Shown piece after piece: positions 18,221-26,351 of a stretch of DNA of 64,000 bases. Origin of the DNA: J054 sp965223095 (lineage in GTDB: Bacteria > Pseudomonadota > Gammaproteobacteria > Steroidobacterales > GCA-2729495). Made by a program: the position numbers and the translations under genes. A model generated the notes under the pieces. The model worked only from the letters and a program-made list of their open reading frames with translations, ran no database searches and had not been told where the DNA came from. Location of the stretch: NCBI GenBank assembly GCA_965223095.1, contig OZ244979.1, forward strand, positions 2,418,001 through 2,482,000. The letters run 5' to 3'. Position 1 is the stretch's first letter. Every line of letters starts with the position of its first letter.

Positions 18221-18457
18221 CTCGAAGCGAGACGCTAAGCGCATTGAGCTGTCTGAGTTGATCTGGTAACGTTCCGAGCGTCAATCCATGCTTCATTTTT
18301 GGAGTCTGAAATAGGCCGGAGCGAGCTTTCCTGTCCGCGTAAACCTGCGGGTGATGGGATAAAAGCCTCTCCGGCCGACGTGTTTTTGCGCCCCTTGCGG
18401 CGCCGGGTTTAGGGCGTCGGGCCCCTTGGGGTTCGCTGCGCCGAGGTATTGCGGGTA
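18221..18457. other. Intergenic region between tilS and pyrG
   Basis: This 237-base stretch has no reading frame with coding character and no recognisable RNA gene. It contains a small GC-rich hairpin (GCGCC at 18388-18392 with GGCGC at 18399-18403, loop of 6) preceded, not followed, by a T run, so it is not a convincing + strand terminator. CGAGGT at 18442-18447 is the pyrG ribosome binding site. The rest probably holds the pyrG promoter, but no strong -35/-10 pair is evident. Confidence 0.4.
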
Positions 18458-20104
18458 ATGCCACGATTCGTATTTGTCACGGGTGGTGTAGTGTCTTCAT
18501 TGGGCAAGGGCATTACTTCCGCTTCACTGGGGGCGATACTCGAAACCCGCGGCCTAAGCATCAGCATGATCAAGCTGGATCCATATCTCAATGTCGATCC
18601 GGGCACCATGAGTCCCTTTCAGCATGGTGAAGTTTTCGTTACTGAAGACGGTACCGAGACCGACCTGGATCTCGGGCACTATGAACGTTTCGTAAACACG
18701 ACAACTGGTCGCCACAGTAATTTCACCACGGGACGTATCTATGGCAGCGTCATTGCGAAAGAGCGCCGTGGCGATTATCTGGGTGCCACGGTTCAGGTTA
18801 TTCCACACATCACCGATGAAATTAAGCGCAGCGTAGCCCTAGGCGCCGGCGACGCCGACATTTGCATCGTAGAGATTGGTGGCACGGTCGGCGATATCGA
18901 ATCGCTGCCCTTTATGGAGGCGATTCGTCAAATTGGTGTTGATCTGGGGCATGATCAGGTCATATACGTGCACTTAACCTTGGTGCCGTATATCGCAACT
19001 TCTGCGGAAATTAAGACCAAGCCCACGCAGCATTCGGTCAAAGAATTACGTTCCATTGGTATTCAGCCTGATGTGTTGGTTTGCCGTTCCGATCATGCGG
19101 TGCCTGACGAGCAGCGTCGTAAGATCGCCTTATTCACCAACGTGGCTGAGCGAGCCGTAATCTCAGCTATGGACGTTGACGATATTTATCGTCTACCCAT
19201 GGTGTTCCGCGACCAAGGTCTAGACGATATTATCGTCGAACGATTTGGATTGGAGGTGCCGCCGGCCGATCTGTCCGAATGGCAGGCTGTTGTCGATGCC
19301 AAGAAAAATCCCCAAGCAGAAGTCACAATTTGCATGGTCGGCAAGTATGTTGATCTTCGCGATTCCTATATATCCTTAAGTGAGGCCCTAGTCCACGCGG
19401 GTGTGCAAACGCAAACGCGTGTCAACATCAGATACTTGGAATCAGAACAGCTGGAGCGCGAGGGTACCGGGCTGTTGGCGGGTGTTGATGCCATTCTTGT
19501 GCCGGGCGGATTCGGTGATCGCGGATTCGAAGGCAAGATTTCCGCCGTGCGTTACGCGCGCGAGAATGGCGTGCCTTACCTGGGTATTTGCTTAGGTTTG
19601 CATGCGGCGGTGGTTGAATTCGCGCGCCATGTGGCTGGCCTGGAAAATGCCAACAGCACTGAATTTCAAGGGGATGCGTTAGACCCGGTCATCGCGCTTA
19701 TCACTGAGTGGCAAGACGAGGACGGTAGCAAACAGGCACGAGCTAAAGATTCGGAGCTTGGCGGCACCATGCGTTTGGGTGCGCAAGAGTGCCGGCTAGC
19801 GGCGGGGAGTTTGGCGGCACGTAGCTATGGTGTGGAGACGGTGCGTGAGCGCCATCGGCATCGCTATGAGGTCAACAATCGCTATTTGGAGACACTGCAA
19901 GCTGCGGGACTCATATTCTCAGGTTTCTCCGCCGATGGCTTAGTGGAGGTTTTGGAAATTGCTGATCACCCCTGGTTTTTAGCTTGTCAGTTTCATCCGG
20001 AATTCACGTCGAATCCTCGGCAAGGCCATCCGCTGTTTACGGGCTTCGTCACGGCGGCCCGGGAATTCGGTGCTCAGGAGCTGCAAACCGCGGCGCGCGC
20101 ATGA
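18458..20104 (+). CDS. pyrG: CTP synthase (glutamine-hydrolysing)
   Basis: PyrG aminates UTP to CTP using ammonia from its glutaminase domain. ATG 18458 gives 548 residues starting PRFVFVTGGVVSSLGKG, with CGAGGT about 10 bases upstream. The synthetase domain (1-270) has the P-loop-like SSLGKG and KLDPYLNVDPGTM. The class I amidotransferase domain has the nucleophile Cys378 in GICLG and the His/Glu pair in QFHPEFT. Unusually, the conserved Gln after the nucleophile (Cys-Leu-Gly-Met-Gln in E. coli) is His382 here (GICLGLH). It overlaps kdsA by 4 bases. Confidence 0.97.
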   Translation: MPRFVFVTGGVVSSLGKGITSASLGAILETRGLSISMIKLDPYLNVDPGTMSPFQHGEVFVTEDGTETDLDLGHYERFVNTTTGRHSNFTTGRIYGSVIAKERRGDYLGATVQVIPHITDEIKRSVALGAGDADICIVEIGGTVGDIESLPFMEAIRQIGVDLGHDQVIYVHLTLVPYIATSAEIKTKPTQHSVKELRSIGIQPDVLVCRSDHAVPDEQRRKIALFTNVAERAVISAMDVDDIYRLPMVFRDQGLDDIIVERFGLEVPPADLSEWQAVVDAKKNPQAEVTICMVGKYVDLRDSYISLSEALVHAGVQTQTRVNIRYLESEQLEREGTGLLAGVDAILVPGGFGDRGFEGKISAVRYARENGVPYLGICLGLHAAVVEFARHVAGLENANSTEFQGDALDPVIALITEWQDEDGSKQARAKDSELGGTMRLGAQECRLAAGSLAARSYGVETVRERHRHRYEVNNRYLETLQAAGLIFSGFSADGLVEVLEIADHPWFLACQFHPEFTSNPRQGHPLFTGFVTAAREFGAQELQTAARA

Positions 20105-20940
20105 AGTTGCTGGATTTTGAGCTGGGCTTCGATAAGCCTTTATTTCTCATTGCTGGACCCTGCGTCATTGAAGATGAGGCGCTGACCTTGGATATCGCCG
20201 GCGAGCTGAAGGCCGTTACGGGTGAACTGAATATCCCCTATGTGTTTAAAGCGTCCTTCGATAAAGCGAACCGATCTTCAGGAAATAGTTTCCGTGGTCC
20301 TGGTATTGAAGCCGGTTTGCGCATCCTGGGAGAGATTCGCCGCCAAATCGACTTACCCGTGTTGACTGACGTGCATGAAGATACGCCGATGGACGAGGTG
20401 GCCGACGTCGTCGATGTATTGCAAACGCCCGCGTTTCTTTGCCGGCAGACCAACTTTATCTTGCGTGTAGCGGCGACCGGCAAGCCGGTGAATATTAAAA
20501 AGGGGCAGTTTCTTTCCCCCGAAGAAATGTCAAACGTTGTCGATAAGGCACGTAGTGCCGGTAACCAGTCGATCATGGTCTGCGAACGAGGTTTCAGTTT
20601 CGGTTACAACAATCTCGTGGCGGATATGCGCTCTCTAGCTATTCTTCGTCAGACTGGTTGTCCGGTTGTATTTGATGCGACGCATTCGGTACAACTACCG
20701 GGTGGTAAGGGTGACTCTTCCGGTGGCCAGCGCGAGTTCGTGCCGGTCTTGGCGCGAGCTGCCGTGGCTGCGGGTGTCAGTGGCATCTTCATGGAAACAC
20801 ACCCAGATCCGGCACGGGCTCTCAGTGACGGTCCGAATGCCTGGCCCTTGGGGCAGATGAGAGACCTGCTGGGTACATTGATCAGCATTGATGAAGCTGT
20901 GAAAGCCGGCCCTTATATTGAGCAGTCACTATTGGCCTAG
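20101..20940 (+). CDS. kdsA: 3-deoxy-8-phosphooctulonate synthase, metal-dependent class
   Basis: KdsA condenses phosphoenolpyruvate with arabinose 5-phosphate to KDO-8-phosphate for the LPS core. ATG 20101 overlaps the pyrG stop (ATGA) and gives 279 residues. The sequence FLIAGPCVIE places Cys21 where Aquifex KdsA has its metal-ligand Cys, while E. coli and Pseudomonas have Asn (GGMNV/GGINV). The other likely ligands are in DATHSVQLPGG (His), METHPDP (Glu) and LSDGPN (Asp). KANRSSGNSFRGPG is the PEP/A5P loop. The sequence resembles betaproteobacterial KdsA more than the usual gammaproteobacterial form. Confidence 0.96.
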   Translation: MKLLDFELGFDKPLFLIAGPCVIEDEALTLDIAGELKAVTGELNIPYVFKASFDKANRSSGNSFRGPGIEAGLRILGEIRRQIDLPVLTDVHEDTPMDEVADVVDVLQTPAFLCRQTNFILRVAATGKPVNIKKGQFLSPEEMSNVVDKARSAGNQSIMVCERGFSFGYNNLVADMRSLAILRQTGCPVVFDATHSVQLPGGKGDSSGGQREFVPVLARAAVAAGVSGIFMETHPDPARALSDGPNAWPLGQMRDLLGTLISIDEAVKAGPYIEQSLLA

Positions 20941-20980
20941 ACCCGTCGGCCAGTCCGAGCGGATATCGTAGAGAAAGTGC

Positions 20981-22261
20981 ATGAGTCAAATTGAAGCAAT
21001 ACTGGGACGTGAAATTATCGATTCGCGAGGTAATCCCACCGTCGAAGCGGATGTGCGCCTGGCCAGTGGCGCCTATGGCCGTGCTGCCGTCCCATCGGGC
21101 GCCTCCACGGGTGCGCGCGAAGCCGTGGAGTTACGCGACGGGGACGCCTCACGGTACTTGGGCAAGGGCGTTCGCAAAGCGGTAGCTAACGTCAACGGCA
21201 TCATTCGGCAAAGTCTGGTGGGTCATGACGGGCTAGATCAAGCTGGTTTGGATCGGCAGCTTATCGAATTAGATGGCTCCGAAAATAAGGGTCAGCTGGG
21301 CGCGAATGCTCTGTTGGCCGTTTCCCTGGCAACCGCGCAGGCCGCGGCGGCAGAACAGGGCCTGCCCTTGTTTCGTTGCTTGCAGGCAAACGCGCGTGTT
21401 ATGCCAGTGCCGATGATGAATATCATCAACGGCGGCGCGCACGCGGACAATAGCGTTGATATCCAAGAGTTCATGATTCTGCCCGTGGGTGCGGACTCGT
21501 TTGCCGAAGCATTGCGTCACGGTGTTGAAGTCTTTCATGCCTTGAAATCCGTGCTAAACGCACAAGGCCTAAATACGGCGGTGGGCGATGAGGGTGGCTT
21601 TGCGCCTGATCTTCCCTCCAATGCGGCGGCATTGGATACGATTTTGCTGGCCATTGAAAAAGTTGGTTTTAAGCCCGGCAAGGATATTTATCTGGGCCTA
21701 GATGTTGCCAGTTCGGAATTTTATTCCGAAGGTACTTATAGCCTTGAATCAGAAGCTAAGGCCTTCGACGCACAAGACTTCGCCGACTATCTTAATTCCT
21801 TGGTGCAGGCTTATCCCATCATAACCATCGAAGATGGAATGTCCGAAGACGACTGGGAGGGGTGGCAATTACTGACCAAAGCCCTTGGGGATCGAATTCA
21901 ACTTGTTGGCGATGATCTGTTCGTGACCAATACGCAGATCTTGGCACGTGGTATCGACCAAGGTATTGCCAATTCAATCTTAATTAAGCCCAACCAGATC
22001 GGCACCTTGACGGAGACCTTGGCGGCCATCGACATGGCTGTCGATGCGGGTTATTCAGCAGTCGTTTCGCATCGTTCCGGTGAAACTTCCGATGCCACCA
22101 TTGCCGATATTTCCGTCGGCACGCGCGCCACGCAAATCAAAACGGGCTCATTGTGTCGTTCGGATCGCATGTCCAAATACAACCAGCTTCTGCGGATTTC
22201 GGAAATACTGGGCGCCGATGCTCAGTATGCGGGTGCGGCAGCTTTTCCGGTGGGTTTGTAA
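20981..22261 (+). CDS. eno: Enolase
   Basis: Enolase interconverts 2-phosphoglycerate and phosphoenolpyruvate. At 426 residues it is of normal length. The N-terminal lid contains DSRGNPTVE and SGASTGxxE, the active-site SHRSGET loop is near the C-terminus, and the metal-binding region shows IEDGMSEDDWEGW and LVGDDLFVTN. It follows kdsA by 40 bases; its product PEP is the KdsA substrate. ftsB starts 3 bases after the stop. Confidence 0.98.
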   Translation: MSQIEAILGREIIDSRGNPTVEADVRLASGAYGRAAVPSGASTGAREAVELRDGDASRYLGKGVRKAVANVNGIIRQSLVGHDGLDQAGLDRQLIELDGSENKGQLGANALLAVSLATAQAAAAEQGLPLFRCLQANARVMPVPMMNIINGGAHADNSVDIQEFMILPVGADSFAEALRHGVEVFHALKSVLNAQGLNTAVGDEGGFAPDLPSNAAALDTILLAIEKVGFKPGKDIYLGLDVASSEFYSEGTYSLESEAKAFDAQDFADYLNSLVQAYPIITIEDGMSEDDWEGWQLLTKALGDRIQLVGDDLFVTNTQILARGIDQGIANSILIKPNQIGTLTETLAAIDMAVDAGYSAVVSHRSGETSDATIADISVGTRATQIKTGSLCRSDRMSKYNQLLRISEILGADAQYAGAAAFPVGL

Positions 22262-22264
22262 TCG

Positions 22265-22579
22265 ATGTCCCCTAGGCCCCTTGTTTTACGCGCGGCTTTG
22301 CTAGTCTTGACTGTCATGTTGGTGCTTTTGCAGTTCAAGTTATGGGTATCCGACGACGGTTTCTCAGAGGTTCTCCGATTGAAAGAACAGGTCGCGTTTC
22401 AAGCCGAGGAAAATACGCGGCTGGCGGAGCGCAATAAGCGCTTGGACGCGGAAGTCGATGATCTTAGACAGGGGTTTTCTGCGCTGGAAGAACGTGCGCG
22501 TTCCGATTTAGGCTTGATAGCGCCTAAGGAGACCTTCTACATCATGGGAGATGACCTCAGCGGTGAGTCCGCCGAGTAG
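22265..22579 (+). CDS. ftsB: Cell division protein FtsB
   Basis: FtsB is a small bitopic inner-membrane protein that joins FtsL and FtsQ in the divisome and helps activate septal peptidoglycan synthesis. The 104-residue protein has one membrane segment near residues 7-26 (LVLRAALLVLTVMLVLLQF). A coiled coil follows (about 36-75), rich in Glu/Leu/Asn/Arg, then the LEERARSDLGLIAPKETFY block typical of the family. It sits 3 bases after eno. The truD start lies inside its last codons, leaving no room for ispD and ispF, which follow ftsB in many gammaproteobacteria. Confidence 0.95.
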   Translation: MSPRPLVLRAALLVLTVMLVLLQFKLWVSDDGFSEVLRLKEQVAFQAEENTRLAERNKRLDAEVDDLRQGFSALEERARSDLGLIAPKETFYIMGDDLSGESAE

Positions 22580-23609
22580 CGCACCGGCCGCCAAATCAAG
22601 TCGCGAAGCCCGCAGCTTAGCCGCGGCGGCGGATTTATCCAGCTTGCCGCGGGCTTGGGGGCCCAGTTTGGGCGAAGGCTTGTTACGTGAGCAACCAGAA
22701 GATTTTCAGGTTCATGAAACTCTGGCCCACGACCTATCGGGCGACGGTGAACATCTTTATCTACGGGTTAGAAAGCGCGCGCAAAATACGACCTGGGTTG
22801 CGCGGGAATATGCACAAGCACTAGGCTTGCCGCGCGTAGCCGTCGGCTATGCCGGTCTAAAGGATCGGCATGCCTTGACTTCTCAGTGGTTCAGTTTGCA
22901 CCTGCCAGGCTGCGCGGATCCCGTGTTGCCACAACTACGCGGCGTGGAGATTCTGCAGACGATACGGCACAGGCAAAAGTTGCGCATTGGTGCGCTTCGC
23001 GCTAACGAGTTCAGACTGCGTTTACGCAACTTTACCGGCGACCGGGATCTTGCCGAGGGACGTTTAGCGGTCATTGCTGTGCATGGCGTGCCGAATTATT
23101 TTGGCGGGCAGCGTTTTGGGCATGGCGCGAGAAATTTGCATTTGCTTGGATCCGAGCGAATGATACGTGACCGCAATCGTCGCAGTTTCGGGCTATCGGC
23201 CGTTCGTTCGGCCCTTTTCAACGGTTACCTGGCGTCGCGTATCGAGGATGGTAGCTGGTTGCGACGACTGCCGGGTGAGCTTGCCGGGCATCGTGATGAC
23301 CCCGATTCGGCCGGTGGTCTGTTGTGGGGCGAAGGTGACAACCTGAATCGCGGTGATGCCCTTGCAAGGGAGCAAGAATGGTTTGCTTGCTTTCCGGATA
23401 CGCTCAACACATTAGCGAAGTATCGACCGCGCATGTCGCGCCGCGCACTGCGCTTAATGCCGCAAGCCCTGGCTTGGAATTGGCAGGGATGCGACTTAGA
23501 GCTCAGGTTTTCCCTGGGCAAGGGTTCTTATGCCACCGCCGTCGTCCGAGAATTGGGTGATTTTACAGAGCCGCGCCAGCGCACAGACTCACCAAGTTCC
23601 GGAGGGTAA
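22551..23609 (+). CDS. truD: tRNA pseudouridine(13) synthase TruD
   Basis: TruD makes pseudouridine at position 13 of tRNA(Glu). The catalytic Asp is Asp105 in YAGLKDRHALT, and the NYFGGQRFG block and the inserted TRUD domain (about 165-310) are present. The 352-residue form assumes ATG 22551, just after GGGAG and 29 bases inside ftsB. It has an unusual 30-residue Ala/Ser/Pro-rich leader before LPRAWG, where most TruD proteins begin, so GTG 22563 or a later TTG may be the true start. The C-terminus lies 103 bases from the convergent Smr gene. Confidence 0.93.
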   Translation: MTSAVSPPSSAPAAKSSREARSLAAAADLSSLPRAWGPSLGEGLLREQPEDFQVHETLAHDLSGDGEHLYLRVRKRAQNTTWVAREYAQALGLPRVAVGYAGLKDRHALTSQWFSLHLPGCADPVLPQLRGVEILQTIRHRQKLRIGALRANEFRLRLRNFTGDRDLAEGRLAVIAVHGVPNYFGGQRFGHGARNLHLLGSERMIRDRNRRSFGLSAVRSALFNGYLASRIEDGSWLRRLPGELAGHRDDPDSAGGLLWGEGDNLNRGDALAREQEWFACFPDTLNTLAKYRPRMSRRALRLMPQALAWNWQGCDLELRFSLGKGSYATAVVRELGDFTEPRQRTDSPSSGG

Positions 23610-23712
23610 TCGTTCTTAGCGGTCTAAGCGATCACAAGGGCGGACATTCGAGACCTTCGGCGCGTGTTTTCTCAGGGTGGAAGAGCGTTGTAGAACGAAC
23701 AAATAGAGTTGT

Positions 23713-24258
23713 CTAGCGCCGCAGTAAAACGTAGACCGCACCCGTGCCACCGTCTTTGGGCGGTGTTGAGCAAAACGCCAACACCGCGTCCCATTGCCGT
23801 AGCCAAACATTCACCTTGTTCTTTAGAACCGGACCGCGCCGGCCAGAGCCGATGCCTTTTCCATGCACCACGCGGACGCATTGCAGCCGATGTTTGACGC
23901 AATGGGCAATGAAGTCTCGTAGTTCGGGCAACGCTTCTGCCGTTGTTAGACCGTGCAAGTCGATTTCCGCGCGCACCGAATACTGTCCGCGTCGAAGTTT
24001 TCGAAAAACACGCTCGGATATTTCCGGCCGCCGGTGGAGTAGTTCCTCCCCGGTTTCTACATCCGCGCCGTCTGCTGGCATGGTAAGGGACTCTGCGAGT
24101 ACTTCGGCATCTTCACGGCGCCGCAGGGCTGCCCTGGGTGCGGGCTTTTGGGCTTGGTGGTGCGCTTTGCGTTGCTCCAACTTGCGGACCGGTCCGACGG
24201 ACTGACGGAATAGCGCCTCTTCGTCCGACTTGTTATCGTTGCCTTTTTCCTTAGTCAT
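23713..24258 (-). CDS. Smr domain protein (SmrA/SmrB-like)
   Basis: The 181-residue product has a charged Lys/Glu/Gln-rich N-terminal half (DEEALFRQSVGPVRKLEQ, as in Smr proteins of gammaproteobacteria). The C-terminal Smr domain has IDLHGLTTAEA, VRVVHGKG and FCSTPPKDGGTGAVYVLLR. Smr domains occur at the C-terminus of MutS2 and in stand-alone nucleases; SmrB cleaves mRNA at collided ribosomes in E. coli. The C-terminal blocks look closer to SmrA (YdaL), so I give no symbol. ATG 24258 is chosen because the 30 residues upstream in frame look non-coding. It is divergent from surE, 70 bases apart. Confidence 0.88.
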   Translation of the reverse strand: MTKEKGNDNKSDEEALFRQSVGPVRKLEQRKAHHQAQKPAPRAALRRREDAEVLAESLTMPADGADVETGEELLHRRPEISERVFRKLRRGQYSVRAEIDLHGLTTAEALPELRDFIAHCVKHRLQCVRVVHGKGIGSGRRGPVLKNKVNVWLRQWDAVLAFCSTPPKDGGTGAVYVLLRR

Positions 24259-24328
24259 GCTGTCCTTACCGCCGTGGGTATGGTGAGGTGGAGAGCATAC
24301 CCGGCGACTCCTATCAGGGCGTAATACT

Positions 24329-25093
24329 TTGAGAATACTGCTCAGCAATGATGACGGCTACCAGGCTGAAGGCTTGGCAATTTTGGCAAGCGCCCTTGCG
24401 GATCTGGCTGAAGTAGTCATCGTGGCGCCAGATCGCAATCAAAGTGGTGCGAGTCATTCCCTTACCTTGACTATTCCCTTGCGTGTCAATGAGATCCGTG
24501 CTGGACTATTTTCGGTTAGCGGCACACCTACAGACTGCGTGCATTTAGCCATTACCGGTTTGTTGCCGGAGGAGCCGGCCATGGTTATCGCGGGTATTAA
24601 TCATGGCGCGAATTTGGGCGATGATGTCTTGTATTCGGGTACCGTTGCGGCGGCCGTGGAAGGTCGATTTTTGGGCTTACCAGCTATTGCCGTATCTCTG
24701 GTCAGTGAAAATCCACGGTATTTTGATACGGCCGGTCAAGCCGTTCGCCAACTGTTTAAAGCACTGTCCCGTAATCCCTTGCCGTCGGACACGATTTTGA
24801 ATGTGAATGTACCGGACATACCTTGCGGTGAATTGCGTGGTTTCAAGGCAACCCGGCTGGGTTATCGGCACCGCGCCGAAGCTGTCGTTCCTGCGCAAGA
24901 TCCCAAGGGGCGCACCGTGTATTGGGTGGGTCCCGCTGGTCCCAGCCAAGACGCAGGCCCGGGTACCGACTTCGACGCCGTTGAAAACGGCTATGTGTCG
25001 GTCACGCCCTTGCAGATCGATCTAACGCGTCACCAAGCCATTCAAGACTTGAGTGATTGGCTACCGGCCATCGGCGACTTGGAGTCGAGCTGA
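24329..25093 (+). CDS. surE: 5'/3'-nucleotidase SurE
   Basis: SurE is a metal-dependent nucleoside-monophosphate phosphatase linked to stationary-phase survival. The 254-residue protein begins at TTG 24329 with RILLSNDDGY, whose Asp8 and Asp9 bind the metal. Further family motifs are SGTPTDCV, GINHGANLGDDVLYSGTVAAA, and the Asn-rich NVNVPD segment. It opens the surE-pcm-yqaA-nlpD operon, with its stop overlapping the pcm start by one base. Confidence 0.96.
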   Translation: MRILLSNDDGYQAEGLAILASALADLAEVVIVAPDRNQSGASHSLTLTIPLRVNEIRAGLFSVSGTPTDCVHLAITGLLPEEPAMVIAGINHGANLGDDVLYSGTVAAAVEGRFLGLPAIAVSLVSENPRYFDTAGQAVRQLFKALSRNPLPSDTILNVNVPDIPCGELRGFKATRLGYRHRAEAVVPAQDPKGRTVYWVGPAGPSQDAGPGTDFDAVENGYVSVTPLQIDLTRHQAIQDLSDWLPAIGDLESS

Positions 25094-25773
25094 TGGGCGA
25101 GGACGCACAGCGTACCCGCGGAATTGGCATGACATCTGCGCGAACGCGAGAGCGTTTGGCGCGCCGTTTGTTGGAACAAGGGATCAATAATCCAGTGATC
25201 CTGGATCGTATACGTAACGTGCCACGTCATTTGTTTGTCGATGAGGCCTTGGCCAGTCGCGCCTATGAAGACAGTGCCTTACCCATTGGACATGGACAAA
25301 CTATTTCTCAACCTTTTGTCGTCGCTCTGATGACCCAGGCGCTTATTGAGAATCGTGAATCAAACGAATTGTTGGCCAAAATCTTGGAGGTGGGTACAGG
25401 TTGCGGTTATCAAACTGCGGTGTTATCACCATTGTGCCGCCAATTGTTTACCATCGAACGCGTTGGTGCGCTGTCACGCGCTGCTCGCAGTCGCTTACGC
25501 GAGCTTAGCGTTGGCAACGTACGTTTTCGTCATGGCAATGGGATGGAAGGTTGGCCTGGTCAAGCTCCATTTGACGGCATTCTTGTGGCCGCGGCGTCGA
25601 GTGAAGTGCCCGTTGCGCTGACCAAACAACTGGCCGTGGGCGGCCGCTTGGTTTTGCCCGTGGGTGAGCCGGGGGAGCAGGAGTTGCTAAGGATCACTCG
25701 AACGGCGGAGGGCTATGATCAGGAGCGTCTATGCTGGGTGTCTTTTGTGCCCTTGCTAGACGGCATTAGTTAG
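25093..25773 (+). CDS. pcm: Protein-L-isoaspartate O-methyltransferase
   Basis: Pcm methylates isoaspartyl residues in damaged proteins using S-adenosylmethionine, starting their repair. ATG 25093 shares one base with the surE stop (TGATG) and gives 226 residues. The family's N-terminal helix pair RxRLARRLLEQGI and VPRHLFVDEALASRAYED lead to LPIGHGQTISQP, the substrate loop. The SAM-binding motif I is LEVGTGCGYQTAVL, and the late VLPVGEPGEQEL block is typical. The yqaA-like gene starts at the stop codon. Confidence 0.96.
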   Translation: MGEDAQRTRGIGMTSARTRERLARRLLEQGINNPVILDRIRNVPRHLFVDEALASRAYEDSALPIGHGQTISQPFVVALMTQALIENRESNELLAKILEVGTGCGYQTAVLSPLCRQLFTIERVGALSRAARSRLRELSVGNVRFRHGNGMEGWPGQAPFDGILVAAASSEVPVALTKQLAVGGRLVLPVGEPGEQELLRITRTAEGYDQERLCWVSFVPLLDGIS

Positions 25774-26351
25774 TGAGAATTTTTACCACGCTCTACGAGC
25801 GCATGATGCAGTGGTCTAAGCATCCGCGTGCGCCGATTGTTCTAGGCGCCTTGAGTTTCGCAGAGTCTTCTTTTTTTCCAATTCCCCCTGATGTCATGTT
25901 AGCGCCGATGAGCTTGGCCCAACCAAAACGTGCGTGGTACTTTGCCGGTCTGACGACGGCGACCTCGGTGCTTGGCGGGCTGGCTGGGTTCGCCATCGGT
26001 GTTTTCGCCATCGACGCGGTATTGCCTTGGCTCGATCGCTGGGGTTATTTGCCGGCGTTCACGCGGGCGGAAACTTGGTTCGAGAATTGGGGATTTTGGG
26101 CCGTTCTGGCGGCCGGGTTTTCTCCGATTCCTTACAAGGTGTTTACGATTTCCGCCGGCGCGCTGGCGATGCCGCTGTTACCGTTTGTCGGTGCATCCTT
26201 GGTTGGACGGGGCGCACGTTTTTTCTTGGTAGCGGGATTGGTGGCGTGGGGCGGGCCCGCTGCTGAAGCGAAATTGCAAGCTTACATCGATGCACTAGGA
26301 TGGCTGCTCGTTCTGCTCATCATCATTGGGTACTTTGTACTGCGTCACTGA
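25773..26351 (+). CDS. YqaA/DedA-type (VTT domain) membrane protein
   Basis: The 192-residue protein starts at GTG 25773, sharing one base with the pcm stop. It has an N-terminal amphipathic region, then hydrophobic segments near residues 40-60, 65-85, 105-130 and 170-190. The motifs FAESSFFPIPPD and GFSPIPYKVFTISAGALAM are typical of YqaA-like members of the DedA/SNARE-associated family. DedA proteins are thought to move lipid carriers across the inner membrane; a specific substrate cannot be read from sequence. Its place between pcm and nlpD recurs in other non-enteric gammaproteobacteria. Confidence 0.85.
   Translation: MRIFTTLYERMMQWSKHPRAPIVLGALSFAESSFFPIPPDVMLAPMSLAQPKRAWYFAGLTTATSVLGGLAGFAIGVFAIDAVLPWLDRWGYLPAFTRAETWFENWGFWAVLAAGFSPIPYKVFTISAGALAMPLLPFVGASLVGRGARFFLVAGLVAWGGPAAEAKLQAYIDALGWLLVLLIIIGYFVLRH

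Noticed and set aside
19984..20100. A 39-residue N-terminal extension of KdsA from an upstream start
   Set aside because: The extension lies inside pyrG in another frame and is not like any KdsA; ATG 20101 gives the family length.
23744..24205. 153-codon open frame on the + strand
   Set aside because: It is antisense to the Smr gene, whose domain motifs are plain.
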